Assembly: GCA_027486675.1 (NCBI GenBank)
Contig: JAIXOQ010000017.1
Span: 1-64,000, forward strand
Source of the DNA: Pseudomonadota bacterium
GTDB lineage: Bacteria; Bdellovibrionota; UBA1018; CAIMNF01
DNA: 64,000 nt
Direction: 5' to 3'
The notes beneath the pieces are model-generated. The model did not search any database and was not told the origin of the DNA. It worked only from the letters and a program-made list of their open reading frames with translations. The position numbers and the translations under genes were made by a program. Each line of letters starts with the position of its first letter. Position 1 is the first letter of the stretch. Shown here one piece after another: positions 27,841 through 36,537 of the stretch.

Positions 27841-28960
27841 TGAATCGTGTATAGAAGTTCGTTCGCCACTCGTCAAACCGATTCTCTTGTATGGCGATTC
27901 TCATCTCACGCATCAGTTGCAAGTAGAAGCTCAGGTTGTGCTGCGTATTTAATCGCATCGATAGAGCTTCGCCCGCAGTGTAAAGGTGGCGGAGATAGGC
28001 TTTGGAGTAATGTGCACAGGTATCGCAGGGGCAGTTTGGATCGAGCGCAGAGGCATCGTCTGCGTATTGCGCATTCTTAATATTGACCTTGCCCAGAGAA
28101 GTAAAAAGCTGACCGTTGCGTGCATTTCTGGAAGGAAGTACGCAGTCAAACATATCGATTCCTGATCTCACAGCCTCCACCAGATCCTCCGGCCGCCCAA
28201 CTCCCATTAAGTAGCGAGGTTTGGTCTTCGGCAAAATCGGTGCAACTTCCATCAGAATTTCGTGCATGAGCGGCATCGGTTCCCCAATGGCAAACCCGCC
28301 TAGCGCAAATCCATCAAAGGGCAGCGGAGTGATTTGTGCAGCCGATTCTCTGCGCAGTTCGACATCAAGCCCGCCTTGCACAATTCCAAAACGAGCTTGA
28401 TGGTCTTTCAACTCAAAATGAAGACCGCGCTTTGCCCAGTCGAGCGTCCGCCGCATCGCTGCCCGCACCACATCTGCAGTTGCTGGAAAGGGCGGACATT
28501 CATCAAAGGCCATCACGATGTTTGAACCTAAGGCTCTTTGAATCGCCATACTGTGTTCGGGCGTGAATCGGTGTGTGCTGCCGTCGAGATGAGATTGAAA
28601 AGTGACACCTTCATCGTCGATCTTTCTTAAACCAGCCAGAGAAAAGACCTGGAAGCCGCCGCTATCAGTCAGGATGGGGCCATCCCAATTCATGAATTTG
28701 TGCAAGCCCCCCAGGCGTTCAACCCGCTCATGGCCCGGGCGGAGATAGAGGTGGTAGGTGTTTCCTAAAATAATCCCGGCCCGAATTTCATGAAGCTCTT
28801 TCACAGACAGAGACTTCACAGTGCCTAAGGTTCCCACAGGCATAAAGGTTGGGGTTTCGATCTCATGATCCACCGAAGGATTCAGAGCGCTTTTTAACCG
28901 CAATAACCCCGCTCTTGCGGCTCCAGACTCATGAAGAAGTTGAAACTTAAGAGCACTCAT
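27824..28960 (-). CDS. tgt: tRNA-guanine (queuine) transglycosylase
   Basis: A protein of 378 residues. It has the TIM-barrel motifs TPTFMPVGTLGTVKSL, DSGGFQVFSL (with the catalytic-region Asp), RYLMGVGRPEDLVEAV, and the zinc site CPCDTCAHYSKAYLRHL. It exchanges guanine 34 for the preQ1 base in tRNAs with GUN anticodons. It sits in the conserved queA-tgt-yajC-secDF order, interrupted here only by one metallo-hydrolase gene. Confidence 0.97.
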   Translation of the reverse strand: MSALKFQLLHESGAARAGLLRLKSALNPSVDHEIETPTFMPVGTLGTVKSLSVKELHEIRAGIILGNTYHLYLRPGHERVERLGGLHKFMNWDGPILTDSGGFQVFSLAGLRKIDDEGVTFQSHLDGSTHRFTPEHSMAIQRALGSNIVMAFDECPPFPATADVVRAAMRRTLDWAKRGLHFELKDHQARFGIVQGGLDVELRRESAAQITPLPFDGFALGGFAIGEPMPLMHEILMEVAPILPKTKPRYLMGVGRPEDLVEAVRSGIDMFDCVLPSRNARNGQLFTSLGKVNIKNAQYADDASALDPNCPCDTCAHYSKAYLRHLYTAGEALSMRLNTQHNLSFYLQLMREMRIAIQENRFDEWRTNFYTRFNGKNI

Positions 28961-28962
28961 AA

Positions 28963-29631
28963 CTAGGAAGACCCCACTCCAACATAAGGATTATTACGAC
29001 GCTCAAAGCCCACTGAGGAACTAGGGCCATGCCCGGGAAAAACTGCTGTATCCCGATCCAATTGAAACAAACGATCCTGAATACTCTTTTTCAGGATGGC
29101 TTCATCACCGCCCCAAAGATCAGTCCTGCCCACGCTTTCCCGAAACAAGGTGTCCCCAGAGAACAAAAGTCCATCACAATGAAAACAAACACCGCCTGGT
29201 GAATGTCCAGGTGTATGAATCACTTGAAGTGAGATCGATCCAAATTTTATAACTTCTTCGTGACTCACGAAGCGATCGACCGGGAGAGGCTCCTTCATTG
29301 GGATACCAAATCGCTCCCCTTGTTTCACAAGTGCTTGATAGAGCTTGAGGTCGTCCGCGTGCAGCAAAATTTCGGGCACGGATTGAAAGTGTTCTTTCAC
29401 TTCCCTGGTCGCGCCAAAATGATCGAAGTGCGCATGGGTATGCAACAGGCCTAAAATCTTGATTTTGTACCCAAGCTTTGACTCTTCAGCTTCAATCCAT
29501 CTTGCAATCTTTCCTGGTTCAGCACCTGGGTCGATCAGAACCGCGCATTTGGAAGTGGGATCGATCAAGAGCTGACAGTTGCACTGCAAGGGACCGACAG
29601 GAAGGGTTTGATGAACGAGGGATGTCGACAT
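28963..29631 (-). CDS. MBL-fold metallo-hydrolase, glyoxalase II-like
   Basis: A protein of 222 residues. The zinc-binding motif is THAHFDHFGA (T-H-x-H-x-D-H), followed by HTPGHSPGG, FSGDTLF and FPGHGP, giving the complete metallo-beta-lactamase-fold ligand set. It matches the short hydroxyacylglutathione hydrolase-like group that hydrolyses thioesters of glyoxal adducts. The exact substrate cannot be read from the sequence. It lies between queA and tgt with gaps of one and two bases, so it is certainly in the same transcript, though a function in queuosine synthesis is not known. Confidence 0.9.
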   Translation of the reverse strand: MSTSLVHQTLPVGPLQCNCQLLIDPTSKCAVLIDPGAEPGKIARWIEAEESKLGYKIKILGLLHTHAHFDHFGATREVKEHFQSVPEILLHADDLKLYQALVKQGERFGIPMKEPLPVDRFVSHEEVIKFGSISLQVIHTPGHSPGGVCFHCDGLLFSGDTLFRESVGRTDLWGGDEAILKKSIQDRLFQLDRDTAVFPGHGPSSSVGFERRNNPYVGVGSS

Positions 29632-30705
29632 TTAGAGAATCAGCATAGCGTCACCGTAGCTAAAGAAGCGATAACGCTGAGAAATAGCCTCGCGATAAAT
29701 CTCAAATAAAAAGGAACGATCCCCTAAGAATGCCGCAACCAGCATCAGCAAGGTGGATTCTGGAAGATGGAAGTTTGTAATCATGGCGTCAACGACTTTA
29801 AAGGTATGAGCATTTGGGTAAATAAAGAGATCAATTTCTCCTGCGCGTGAAACTACCCCGTGAATCGGGTCATAAAACCCTTCAAGGGTTCGCACGGATG
29901 TAGTGCCGACTGCAATCACGCGCTCACGATTTTCTTTCGCAGCTTGTATCCTAGCGGCCGTAGATGGGCCAATGATTGCCCATTCCGAGTGCATGGTATG
30001 TTCAGTGACCGCATCTACCTTCATCGGCTGAAAGGTCCCTGCCCCCACATGCAGAGTGATCTCCTCCCAGGTGTGCCTCAATTTTAACTGATCGAGCAAC
30101 TCTGGGGTGAAGTGCCTTCCTGCAGTGGGTGCCGCCACGGAGCCGGCCTCCTTGGCAAAACTGGTGTTGTATTCCCGCTCTATTCGAGGCTGCTCGGACT
30201 GGTCCAGTGAGTCCCGAATGTACGGGGGCAGCGGTACAAGCCCTCCTAATTCAAGGTCAAGTGGAGTATACCATCGCACTTCAAAAATGGGGGGAGTGCC
30301 CGGTTCGACACTCGTGACAGTTGCAAGGTTTCCATCACATTCAAATTGAAAGCCAGGGAGCACCCTTGCCGAAGACTTGATGAAACCGTAGGTGAGTTTC
30401 CCATCCCGTGGGTCGCCGGAAAGCCAGAAAAACTCAACCCTCCCGCCCCCACTTTCAGGTGCTACGCGATGCCCTATTCTTCGTGCACGGATCACACGTG
30501 TGTTGTTCGCGACAAATACGGCCCGGGGGCTGCCTACAACATCAAGCAATTCAGAAAAGCGATGGTGCCGGATAGCCTTCGTTTTACGGTCAACCACCAA
30601 GAGGCGAGATGTATCTCGAGGGGTCACTGGAGTCTGCGCAATCAGCTCCTCGGGGAGGTCAAAACGATAAGATTCCTTACGCCAATCTACGGGGATGTCA
30701 GTCAT
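29632..30705 (-). CDS. queA: S-adenosylmethionine:tRNA ribosyltransferase-isomerase
   Basis: A protein of 357 residues from the chosen Met (base 30705); an upstream in-frame Met at 30732 would add nine residues and neither start has a strong ribosome site. The family motifs are present: YRFDLPEELIAQTP near the N-terminus, LRHTWEEITLHVGAGTFQP, and the conserved ending VDAMITNFHLPESTLLMLV. QueA builds the epoxyqueuosine side chain on tRNA from SAM. It is the first gene of the queA-tgt-yajC-secDF-recJ transcript. Confidence 0.96.
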   Translation of the reverse strand: MTDIPVDWRKESYRFDLPEELIAQTPVTPRDTSRLLVVDRKTKAIRHHRFSELLDVVGSPRAVFVANNTRVIRARRIGHRVAPESGGGRVEFFWLSGDPRDGKLTYGFIKSSARVLPGFQFECDGNLATVTSVEPGTPPIFEVRWYTPLDLELGGLVPLPPYIRDSLDQSEQPRIEREYNTSFAKEAGSVAAPTAGRHFTPELLDQLKLRHTWEEITLHVGAGTFQPMKVDAVTEHTMHSEWAIIGPSTAARIQAAKENRERVIAVGTTSVRTLEGFYDPIHGVVSRAGEIDLFIYPNAHTFKVVDAMITNFHLPESTLLMLVAAFLGDRSFLFEIYREAISQRYRFFSYGDAMLIL

Positions 30706-30856
30706 TGGACCGCCATATGCAATGGCTGCCATAGAAAAGTGGGACGCATGTCGCGCCGATTATCCGCTTGGATCAGTCTGAGTCAAGGTGATACATCGTA
30801 GGATCAGGCCGAGATTTCATGGCTTTCTTTGAAAGAACCGTGAGGTAAGGATTTCA

Positions 30857-31651
30857 ATGAGCGCGCCAGTCAACACTTCACGACTCTCCACACTTGATAT
30901 TCGCGGTTTTAAGATCAGACGCGAAAAGATAGCTGCACTCACAGCCTACGACTTTCCTGCTGCACGGTGGTGCGATGATGCCGGCATCGATGTAGTCCTG
31001 GTCGGCGATTCGATGAACAGCGTGGTCTATGGTGAAAGAGATACTCTTTCGATTAGCGTCAGCGACATGATTCGCCCCGTACGCGCAGTCGTCCGCGGGA
31101 CAGAGCGCGCTATGGTTGTTGCGGATCTCCCTTTTCTTTCTTATGAAATTTCTCCAGAAGAGGCGATCCGTTCCGCCGGCCGTTTCATTCAAGAAGCGGG
31201 AGCCGGGGCTGTGAAGCTTGAAGGCGGGCGTGACCGATCGCAGACAGTACAAAGACTGACCGAGGCAGGCATCCCCGTGATGGGCCACATTGGCCTAACG
31301 CCCCAGCGCATTCTTGCCATGGGCAAATACCGAATGCACGGCAAGGAGGCATTAGAAAAGGAACTCCTCATGGCTGATGCGACCGCACTCTGTGAGGCCG
31401 GTGCCTTTGCGATTGTGCTCGAGTGTGTTGACTCGAAGCTTTCTGCTGAAATCACAGCAGCCATTCCGATTCCGACGATCGGCATCGGCTCGGGCTTCGA
31501 TACGGATGGTCAGATCCTAGTGCTGCATGACTTATTGGGATTCACCCAAGGGAGAGTCCCAAAGTTTGTGACACCCGAGGCGCAATTGGGAACCTTGGCG
31601 ACAGAAGCGATCGCTCGCTACAGAACACGAATCAAAGAGCATCAAAAATGA
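30857..31651 (+). CDS. panB: 3-methyl-2-oxobutanoate hydroxymethyltransferase
   Basis: A protein of 264 residues, the usual length, with a ribosome site GAGGTAAGGA ahead of the ATG. The family motifs are ALTAYDFPAARWCDDAGID, VVLVGDSMNSVVYG (metal and substrate site), VKLEGG and IPVMGHIGLTPQ. It makes ketopantoate from ketoisovalerate with methylene-THF. It is the first gene of a four-gene pantothenate/CoA operon, coupled to the next gene by ATGA. Confidence 0.97.
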   Translation: MSAPVNTSRLSTLDIRGFKIRREKIAALTAYDFPAARWCDDAGIDVVLVGDSMNSVVYGERDTLSISVSDMIRPVRAVVRGTERAMVVADLPFLSYEISPEEAIRSAGRFIQEAGAGAVKLEGGRDRSQTVQRLTEAGIPVMGHIGLTPQRILAMGKYRMHGKEALEKELLMADATALCEAGAFAIVLECVDSKLSAEITAAIPIPTIGIGSGFDTDGQILVLHDLLGFTQGRVPKFVTPEAQLGTLATEAIARYRTRIKEHQK

Positions 31652-32427
31652 GACTTCTGATCGACGTTGGTAACTCTTCAACAAGCTTTGCCCTTCAGAG
31701 CACCAAGGCGTCGCTCGGCAAAGAAAAGGACTTTGCTTTCCGAAGCTTTGTTCCAACCCATCCGCATTCAAGTCTGGGAACAAGGATTCGCGCGCTCCTG
31801 CCTGAGCTTGCGGTCGAGTCCGTTTGGGTTGCATCCGTTGTGCGCGGCGCGAGCGATAATATTTCTCGGGCTTTTAAGGAACCTTTCTTTCATAGGATCT
31901 CAACCCAAGATCTTCATGCAATCCCGAATCGAACCTTAAAACCCGAGCAGGTCGGAATGGATCGCCTTGTTAATGTGCGCGGCGCTCTGGATCGCGTAAA
32001 GCCACCTTTTTTGGTTGTAGATTCTGGAACTGCAATCACTGTTTGTGTCGTGGATAGAGAAGGCGCGTATCGCGGTGGAGCGATACTTCCGGGCCTCATG
32101 CTTTCCTCAGAAGCACTCCATCAACACACCTCCCTTTTGCCGTCGGTCGAGATTGGCTCCCCCACTCATGCAACCGGCAGAACGACCGAAGAAGCGCTGC
32201 TCAGCGGAATTGTTTTAGGCGCAGTTTCGGCCGTCGAAGGTTTGATTGCCCGGATGAAAAAGGAGCTTTTACTGGAAGATGCTCCAGTCATTGGAACAGG
32301 GGGAAGCATTCATTGGCTCGCACCCTTCACCTCGCTTTTTTCAATTTTAGACTCTGATCTCACTCTTAAAGGAATTGCGTCAGTTGCGTCTGACGTCACC
32401 GAGATGAATAAAAAGACGCAGAAATAG
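31648..32427 (+). CDS. coaX: Type III pantothenate kinase
   Basis: A protein of 259 residues with the ASKHA kinase motifs of the CoaX type: LLIDVGNSSTSFAL (phosphate 1), VGMDRLVNVRGA, and VVDSGTAITVCVVD with YRGGAILPGL (phosphate 2 and substrate region). This form is not inhibited by CoA and does not resemble CoaA. It phosphorylates pantothenate, linking PanC to CoaBC, whose genes flank it. Confidence 0.94.
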   Translation: MRLLIDVGNSSTSFALQSTKASLGKEKDFAFRSFVPTHPHSSLGTRIRALLPELAVESVWVASVVRGASDNISRAFKEPFFHRISTQDLHAIPNRTLKPEQVGMDRLVNVRGALDRVKPPFLVVDSGTAITVCVVDREGAYRGGAILPGLMLSSEALHQHTSLLPSVEIGSPTHATGRTTEEALLSGIVLGAVSAVEGLIARMKKELLLEDAPVIGTGGSIHWLAPFTSLFSILDSDLTLKGIASVASDVTEMNKKTQK

Positions 32428-32437
32428 GTAGTTTAAA

Positions 32438-33652
32438 ATGGATCCTTTTTGGCAAAGCCTCTATCAACCCTACTTTCAGAATAAAAAGGTTCTGCTTTGC
32501 GTCACTGGATCCATCGCAGCCGTGAAGTCACTGGAACTCTGTCGCACGCTTCTTAAACTCGGTGCTCAGGTGCGTGTCGTTCTCACCGACTCAGCTCTTC
32601 AGTTTGTAACACCTCTCAGCTTTGAAACGTTTACCGGAACTCACTGCTTCACGAATCTTTGGGAGAACACCCACGGCACTAAGCACATCGATCTGGCCCG
32701 CTGGCCGGACCTTGTTTTGATTGCGCCTGCAACAGCAAATACTATTGCAAAGCTCGCTCATGGATTTGCCGATGACCTCCTCAGCACCGAACTCCTGGCT
32801 TACACGGGCCCCCTCTTTATAGCACCAGCCATGAACCCCTCGATGTGGTCCCACCCCGCCACCCAGGCAAATGCGGCAACCCTCACGGTCCGAGGCGCCT
32901 CCCTCATAGGACCTGCAGAAGGTGATACTGCCTGCGGCGAGTTTGGAGCTGGGCGCATGTTAGAGGTGAAGGAGCTGATTGAAGTCTTAGCCGCACGAAT
33001 TGCATTGCCCCGAACAAAAGGAACAGCGCTGATAACGCTCGGTCCGACAAGATCGAGCTATGATCCGGTGCGCTATCTTACGAATCGCTCCAGCGGAAAA
33101 ATGGGGGCCGCTATGGCTTTCGCGCTCGATCGTGCAGGTTATGAAGTGCACGTGGTATCAGGGCCTTGCGACGTACCCCTCCCTCACCTCTCTTGCGTGA
33201 CGAGGGTTTCGACCGCAGAGGAAATGCTCCTGGAGTGCCGTAAAGTATTTAAGGGGGCAAGCGTACTGATTGCTGCAGCAGCGGTTTTAGACTATCGATT
33301 TCAAGAAACAAGGGGCGAAAAGGCGAAGCGAGCAGACGCATCCCTGAGCGTAACTTTAGCGCCCAGCATCGATGTCCTCTTCGAATTGAACCGCGAACGG
33401 ACCGATCAGCAGAAGACGATTTTAGGATTTGCTGCCGAAACCAACGACTGGTTGGCGCATGCGGCTCAGAAACTCAAGAAGAAGGGCTGCGACGCCGTTT
33501 TTGTGAACCCAGTTGGCGGAGATACCGGCGCATTTGATGCAGACGACAATGAGGGTTGGCTCCTTCTTCAGGGAGGACAGCCCGAAAAGAGGTTTGAGCG
33601 AACGACTAAGGCGGCGCTTGCAGATGAGATCGTGCGATCGTTAGGGTTATGA
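32438..33652 (+). CDS. coaBC: Bifunctional phosphopantothenoylcysteine decarboxylase / phosphopantothenate-cysteine ligase
   Basis: A protein of 404 residues. The CoaC flavoprotein half (KKVLLCVTGSIAAVKSLELC, later APAMNPSMWSHPATQAN and GDTACGEFGAGRM) is followed by the CoaB half (ITLGPTRSSYDPVRYLTNRS, then SGKMGAAMAFALDRAG). The length is normal. It joins cysteine to 4'-phosphopantothenate and decarboxylates the product in two consecutive steps of CoA synthesis. It is coupled to panC by a four-base overlap. Confidence 0.96.
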   Translation: MDPFWQSLYQPYFQNKKVLLCVTGSIAAVKSLELCRTLLKLGAQVRVVLTDSALQFVTPLSFETFTGTHCFTNLWENTHGTKHIDLARWPDLVLIAPATANTIAKLAHGFADDLLSTELLAYTGPLFIAPAMNPSMWSHPATQANAATLTVRGASLIGPAEGDTACGEFGAGRMLEVKELIEVLAARIALPRTKGTALITLGPTRSSYDPVRYLTNRSSGKMGAAMAFALDRAGYEVHVVSGPCDVPLPHLSCVTRVSTAEEMLLECRKVFKGASVLIAAAAVLDYRFQETRGEKAKRADASLSVTLAPSIDVLFELNRERTDQQKTILGFAAETNDWLAHAAQKLKKKGCDAVFVNPVGGDTGAFDADDNEGWLLLQGGQPEKRFERTTKAALADEIVRSLGL

Positions 33653-34515
33653 ACGTCTTCCGAGGGATTGCCGAGTTTAAGGAATGGAGAGCGAAGGTCC
33701 CCCAAGGCGTTAGCGTTGGTTTTGTCCCCACCATGGGGGCGTTACACAATGGGCACGCAGCGCTCCTCGCGCGTTCTTCCCAAGAATCAGATATCACGAT
33801 CCTTTCTATATTTGTGAATCCCACTCAGTTTGGCGCAACAGAGGATTTGTCTCGATACCCAAGAACGATTGAGGATGACCTCGCTTTGGCAAGACGCCTG
33901 AGGGTGGATGCTGTTTTGCTTCCCGAGGTTTCTGACGTTTATCCAGACGGTTACTCAACCTCCGTCTCTGAAAACGTGGTCTCCGAACCCCTCTGCGGTA
34001 TTTTTAGGCCAGGCCACTTTGAGGGAGTGGCAACGATTGTTCTGAAGTTATTCCTCTGGGTGAAACCAAATACTGCTTATTTCGGGCTCAAGGATGCCCA
34101 GCAGTTTTTCGTCGTGCAGAAAGTCGTGCGCGACCTGGATCTCGATATAAAGATTTGCGGGGTTGAAACCATCAGAGAAGTGAGCGGACTCGCTCTGAGT
34201 TCACGCAATCGCTACCTCAGTAAAAATGCTCAGGAGCTGATCGCACCGAAAATTTTTCTGCACCTGAACCAATTAAAAGACGCTGCCCTCGAAAGGCAGC
34301 TGAACGAAGCGCTACTCGCTGACGCCAAAAACGCTCTCACAAAGCTTGGTTTTTTAGTTCAATACCTGGAGGCAAGAACTCTTCCTGCCTTAGGTGTTCC
34401 GTCCCCGGATGATCTCTTGTCTACAGATCTCGTGATCGCGTTTGCAGGCATCTTAGAAGGCACCAGACTCATCGATAACGTGCTTGTGCTGCATCGATTC
34501 CGTAAGATTTCTTGA
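33649..34515 (+). CDS. panC: Pantothenate synthetase
   Basis: A protein of 288 residues. VGFVPTMGALHNGHAALL carries the HxGH nucleotide-binding motif, and FVNPTQFGATEDLSRYPRT and YFGLKDAQQF are further family hallmarks. It joins pantoate and beta-alanine. A panD gene for beta-alanine and a ketopantoate reductase gene are not in the window. Its last 157 bases are covered on the opposite strand by the end of the HExxH-protein gene. Confidence 0.96.
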   Translation: MNVFRGIAEFKEWRAKVPQGVSVGFVPTMGALHNGHAALLARSSQESDITILSIFVNPTQFGATEDLSRYPRTIEDDLALARRLRVDAVLLPEVSDVYPDGYSTSVSENVVSEPLCGIFRPGHFEGVATIVLKLFLWVKPNTAYFGLKDAQQFFVVQKVVRDLDLDIKICGVETIREVSGLALSSRNRYLSKNAQELIAPKIFLHLNQLKDAALERQLNEALLADAKNALTKLGFLVQYLEARTLPALGVPSPDDLLSTDLVIAFAGILEGTRLIDNVLVLHRFRKIS

Positions 34516-35297
34516 TCCACTTGGCTTAGTCCTGAATACTGCCGCGCTTTTAAGCGCTCACATAGACCACTCGTAAATTCCAAGTACTCTTCAGCAAGAG
34601 CGAGCGGATAAGGCTTCCGAGCTGCGGCTGAAATCAGCGGCGCTGCTCTGTCCCGAAGGGGGAGGGAACGAAGAAGTGGGCCTAGGGTTTCAATATCCGC
34701 ACCGACAAAGTAGAGCACTCGGTACCAAAATGGACCTCGTGTTTGTTCACCCCAAACCGGCGCGCATCGACTTCGTAGCCGAATCACGTCTTGAGCTGAC
34801 ACTTGGGACAAGAGCTCTCGCGCTACCTTACATTCGGTTTCAATAGCTCGGCCTTCACCCCCTTCTCCCTCAATTCCGATGCGCACGTAACGCGTCAAGG
34901 AAAGACTTGGATCATAGGGGTTCACGCGTGGACCTAAAACATGGGTGAGTTCATGTACCAAATCGATCGCTTGGTCGATCGGCTCTTGCTGGTCTGAGAG
35001 AGTCAGCACAGTACGCCAATGCGAGGGCAGCAGATCCCCTTGACTTCGCGTTGCCACAAACTCCGTTTTGGAGGTATCTCCAAACTTAAGTTCCACGGAT
35101 GCATACTGTGCTTCTTTCAGAAGCCGCTCTGCCGTTTCACTTAAGCTTAAGTATTGAAGCGCTGCCTCGGGAGGTGTTAGGGCAAAGACCATGGGGGAAA
35201 AAATGAATGCTAAATACGCCATCACAAGAATCTTTTCGGCACCTAGAGAGGAAAGGGTGAAGAGGGGTTTCTGGCGCAGGCGGAGTTGTCGAAACAT
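34359..35297 (-). CDS. Exported protein with HExxH motif, putative zinc peptidase
   Basis: A protein of 312 residues. A hydrophobic export segment (MAYLAFIFSPMVFAL) begins at residue 26; translation may start there (base 35222) instead. HELTH at 115-119 matches the zincin HExxH motif and is followed by VLGPRVNPYDP. A downstream acidic stretch (RIGIEGEGGEGRAIETECK) could hold a third zinc ligand. No known peptidase family was recognised. The last ~50 codons are antisense to the 3' end of panC and their content (SKMPANAITRSVDKRSSG) looks like read-through rather than a folded end. The 3' boundary may therefore be recent. Confidence 0.6.
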   Translation of the reverse strand: MFRQLRLRQKPLFTLSSLGAEKILVMAYLAFIFSPMVFALTPPEAALQYLSLSETAERLLKEAQYASVELKFGDTSKTEFVATRSQGDLLPSHWRTVLTLSDQQEPIDQAIDLVHELTHVLGPRVNPYDPSLSLTRYVRIGIEGEGGEGRAIETECKVARELLSQVSAQDVIRLRSRCAPVWGEQTRGPFWYRVLYFVGADIETLGPLLRSLPLRDRAAPLISAAARKPYPLALAEEYLEFTSGLCERLKARQYSGLSQVDQEILRNRCSTSTLSMSLVPSKMPANAITRSVDKRSSGDGTPKAGRVLASRY

Positions 35298-35427
35298 TAG
35301 ACAGCTGAAGTGGAAGCTTTACCTAAAGTTAGTTAACTGAATCCATTAAGCAATGAGAAAATCGAGTCATTTCAATAGCATAGAAAACCAGACTCTTGGC
35401 ATCAACCTTGTATCTATCTTGAGTAAG

Positions 35428-36516
35428 ATGTTCTTCATCCCTGCCCTCCTCACCCTGTTGATCTCTTCCCATAGTTTCGCTGCAGGCGTTGGCTCTGACC
35501 CAAAGCCGATGGTGCTTGAGTTTGCGAAATGGCTCTCCCGTTATCAGAACTGGGGAGTCGATGAGATGAAAACTGCCTGGAAGTACACCGAAGGCGATCA
35601 GGGAGTCATCGTTGCCGTCATTGATACCGGGATCGATGGAACCCACCCAGACCTAAAACCAAATCTTTGGAAAGACCCTTCTTCTGCAGGCCTGACCTAC
35701 GGTTGGGATTTTGTGAGCAACACATCCAACCCTAAAGACGAACACGGCCACGGCACCCACATTGCTGGCATCATCGGCGCCATAGCAAACAACAAGAGCG
35801 GGACCGCAGGTGTAGCTCAAAAAGTTTCACTCATGCCCATTCGGTACTATTCCGAGCGTGCGACAGGAAAAGTAAATTTGGCGAATACGATTCAAGCGCT
35901 TCATTTTGCGATTGAGAAAGGCGCCCGCATCATTAATTACAGTGGCGGCGGTCCTGAATACAATGAACAAGAATTTAGAGCGATGAAGCTCGCAGAACAA
36001 AAAGGCATCTTGATCGTTGCTGCGGCGGGAAATGAACACTCAGACACAGACCAAGTTCGAAACTACTACTACCCTGCAGCCTATAGCTTAAAAGGTCTCA
36101 CCAATATCATCACTGTTGCTTCGATCGACTCAGAAAGACAGTTGATGAAAAGCTCAAATTGGGGCCAACGCACGGTGGATGTTGCAGCTCCGGGTCACAA
36201 CATCTTAAGCACACTGCCACACGCACAGTACGGGCGAATGTCAGGCACCAGCCAGGCAACAGCGTTTGTTTCGGGGCTTGCTGCACTATTGCTTTCTGAG
36301 GATCGCACGATGACTCCCTCTCAGATTCGTGAGTCCATCTTAAAAACCGTAGACCGTGAGAAACCTCTTGTACGTAAGGTCGCGTCCGAAGGACGTATCA
36401 ACGCATCACGCGCGGTAGAGTGGGTTCTTTCTCGTACAAAACACAAAGCACCAGCGGGGTCAAAGCCGCTTAAAATTCTGACAAAGTCTGAGCCAAGCTC
36501 GACATCGTCCAGCTAA
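35428..36516 (+). CDS. Secreted subtilisin-like (S8) serine peptidase
   Basis: A protein of 362 residues. The chosen start gives a signal peptide (MFFIPALLTLLISSHSFAA). The catalytic triad is complete: Asp in VAVIDTGIDGTHPDL (66), His in HGHGTHIAGI (108) and Ser in RMSGTSQATAF (275), with the oxyanion Asn in AAAGNEHS (202). The prodomain between signal peptide and catalytic domain is very short (about 40 residues), and there is no C-terminal domain beyond a basic/Ser tail. It probably acts outside the cytoplasm on proteins. It lies 21 bases before lnt on the same strand. Confidence 0.9.
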   Translation: MFFIPALLTLLISSHSFAAGVGSDPKPMVLEFAKWLSRYQNWGVDEMKTAWKYTEGDQGVIVAVIDTGIDGTHPDLKPNLWKDPSSAGLTYGWDFVSNTSNPKDEHGHGTHIAGIIGAIANNKSGTAGVAQKVSLMPIRYYSERATGKVNLANTIQALHFAIEKGARIINYSGGGPEYNEQEFRAMKLAEQKGILIVAAAGNEHSDTDQVRNYYYPAAYSLKGLTNIITVASIDSERQLMKSSNWGQRTVDVAAPGHNILSTLPHAQYGRMSGTSQATAFVSGLAALLLSEDRTMTPSQIRESILKTVDREKPLVRKVASEGRINASRAVEWVLSRTKHKAPAGSKPLKILTKSEPSSTSSS

Positions 36517-36537
36517 TCAAGCGATCATAACCTTACT

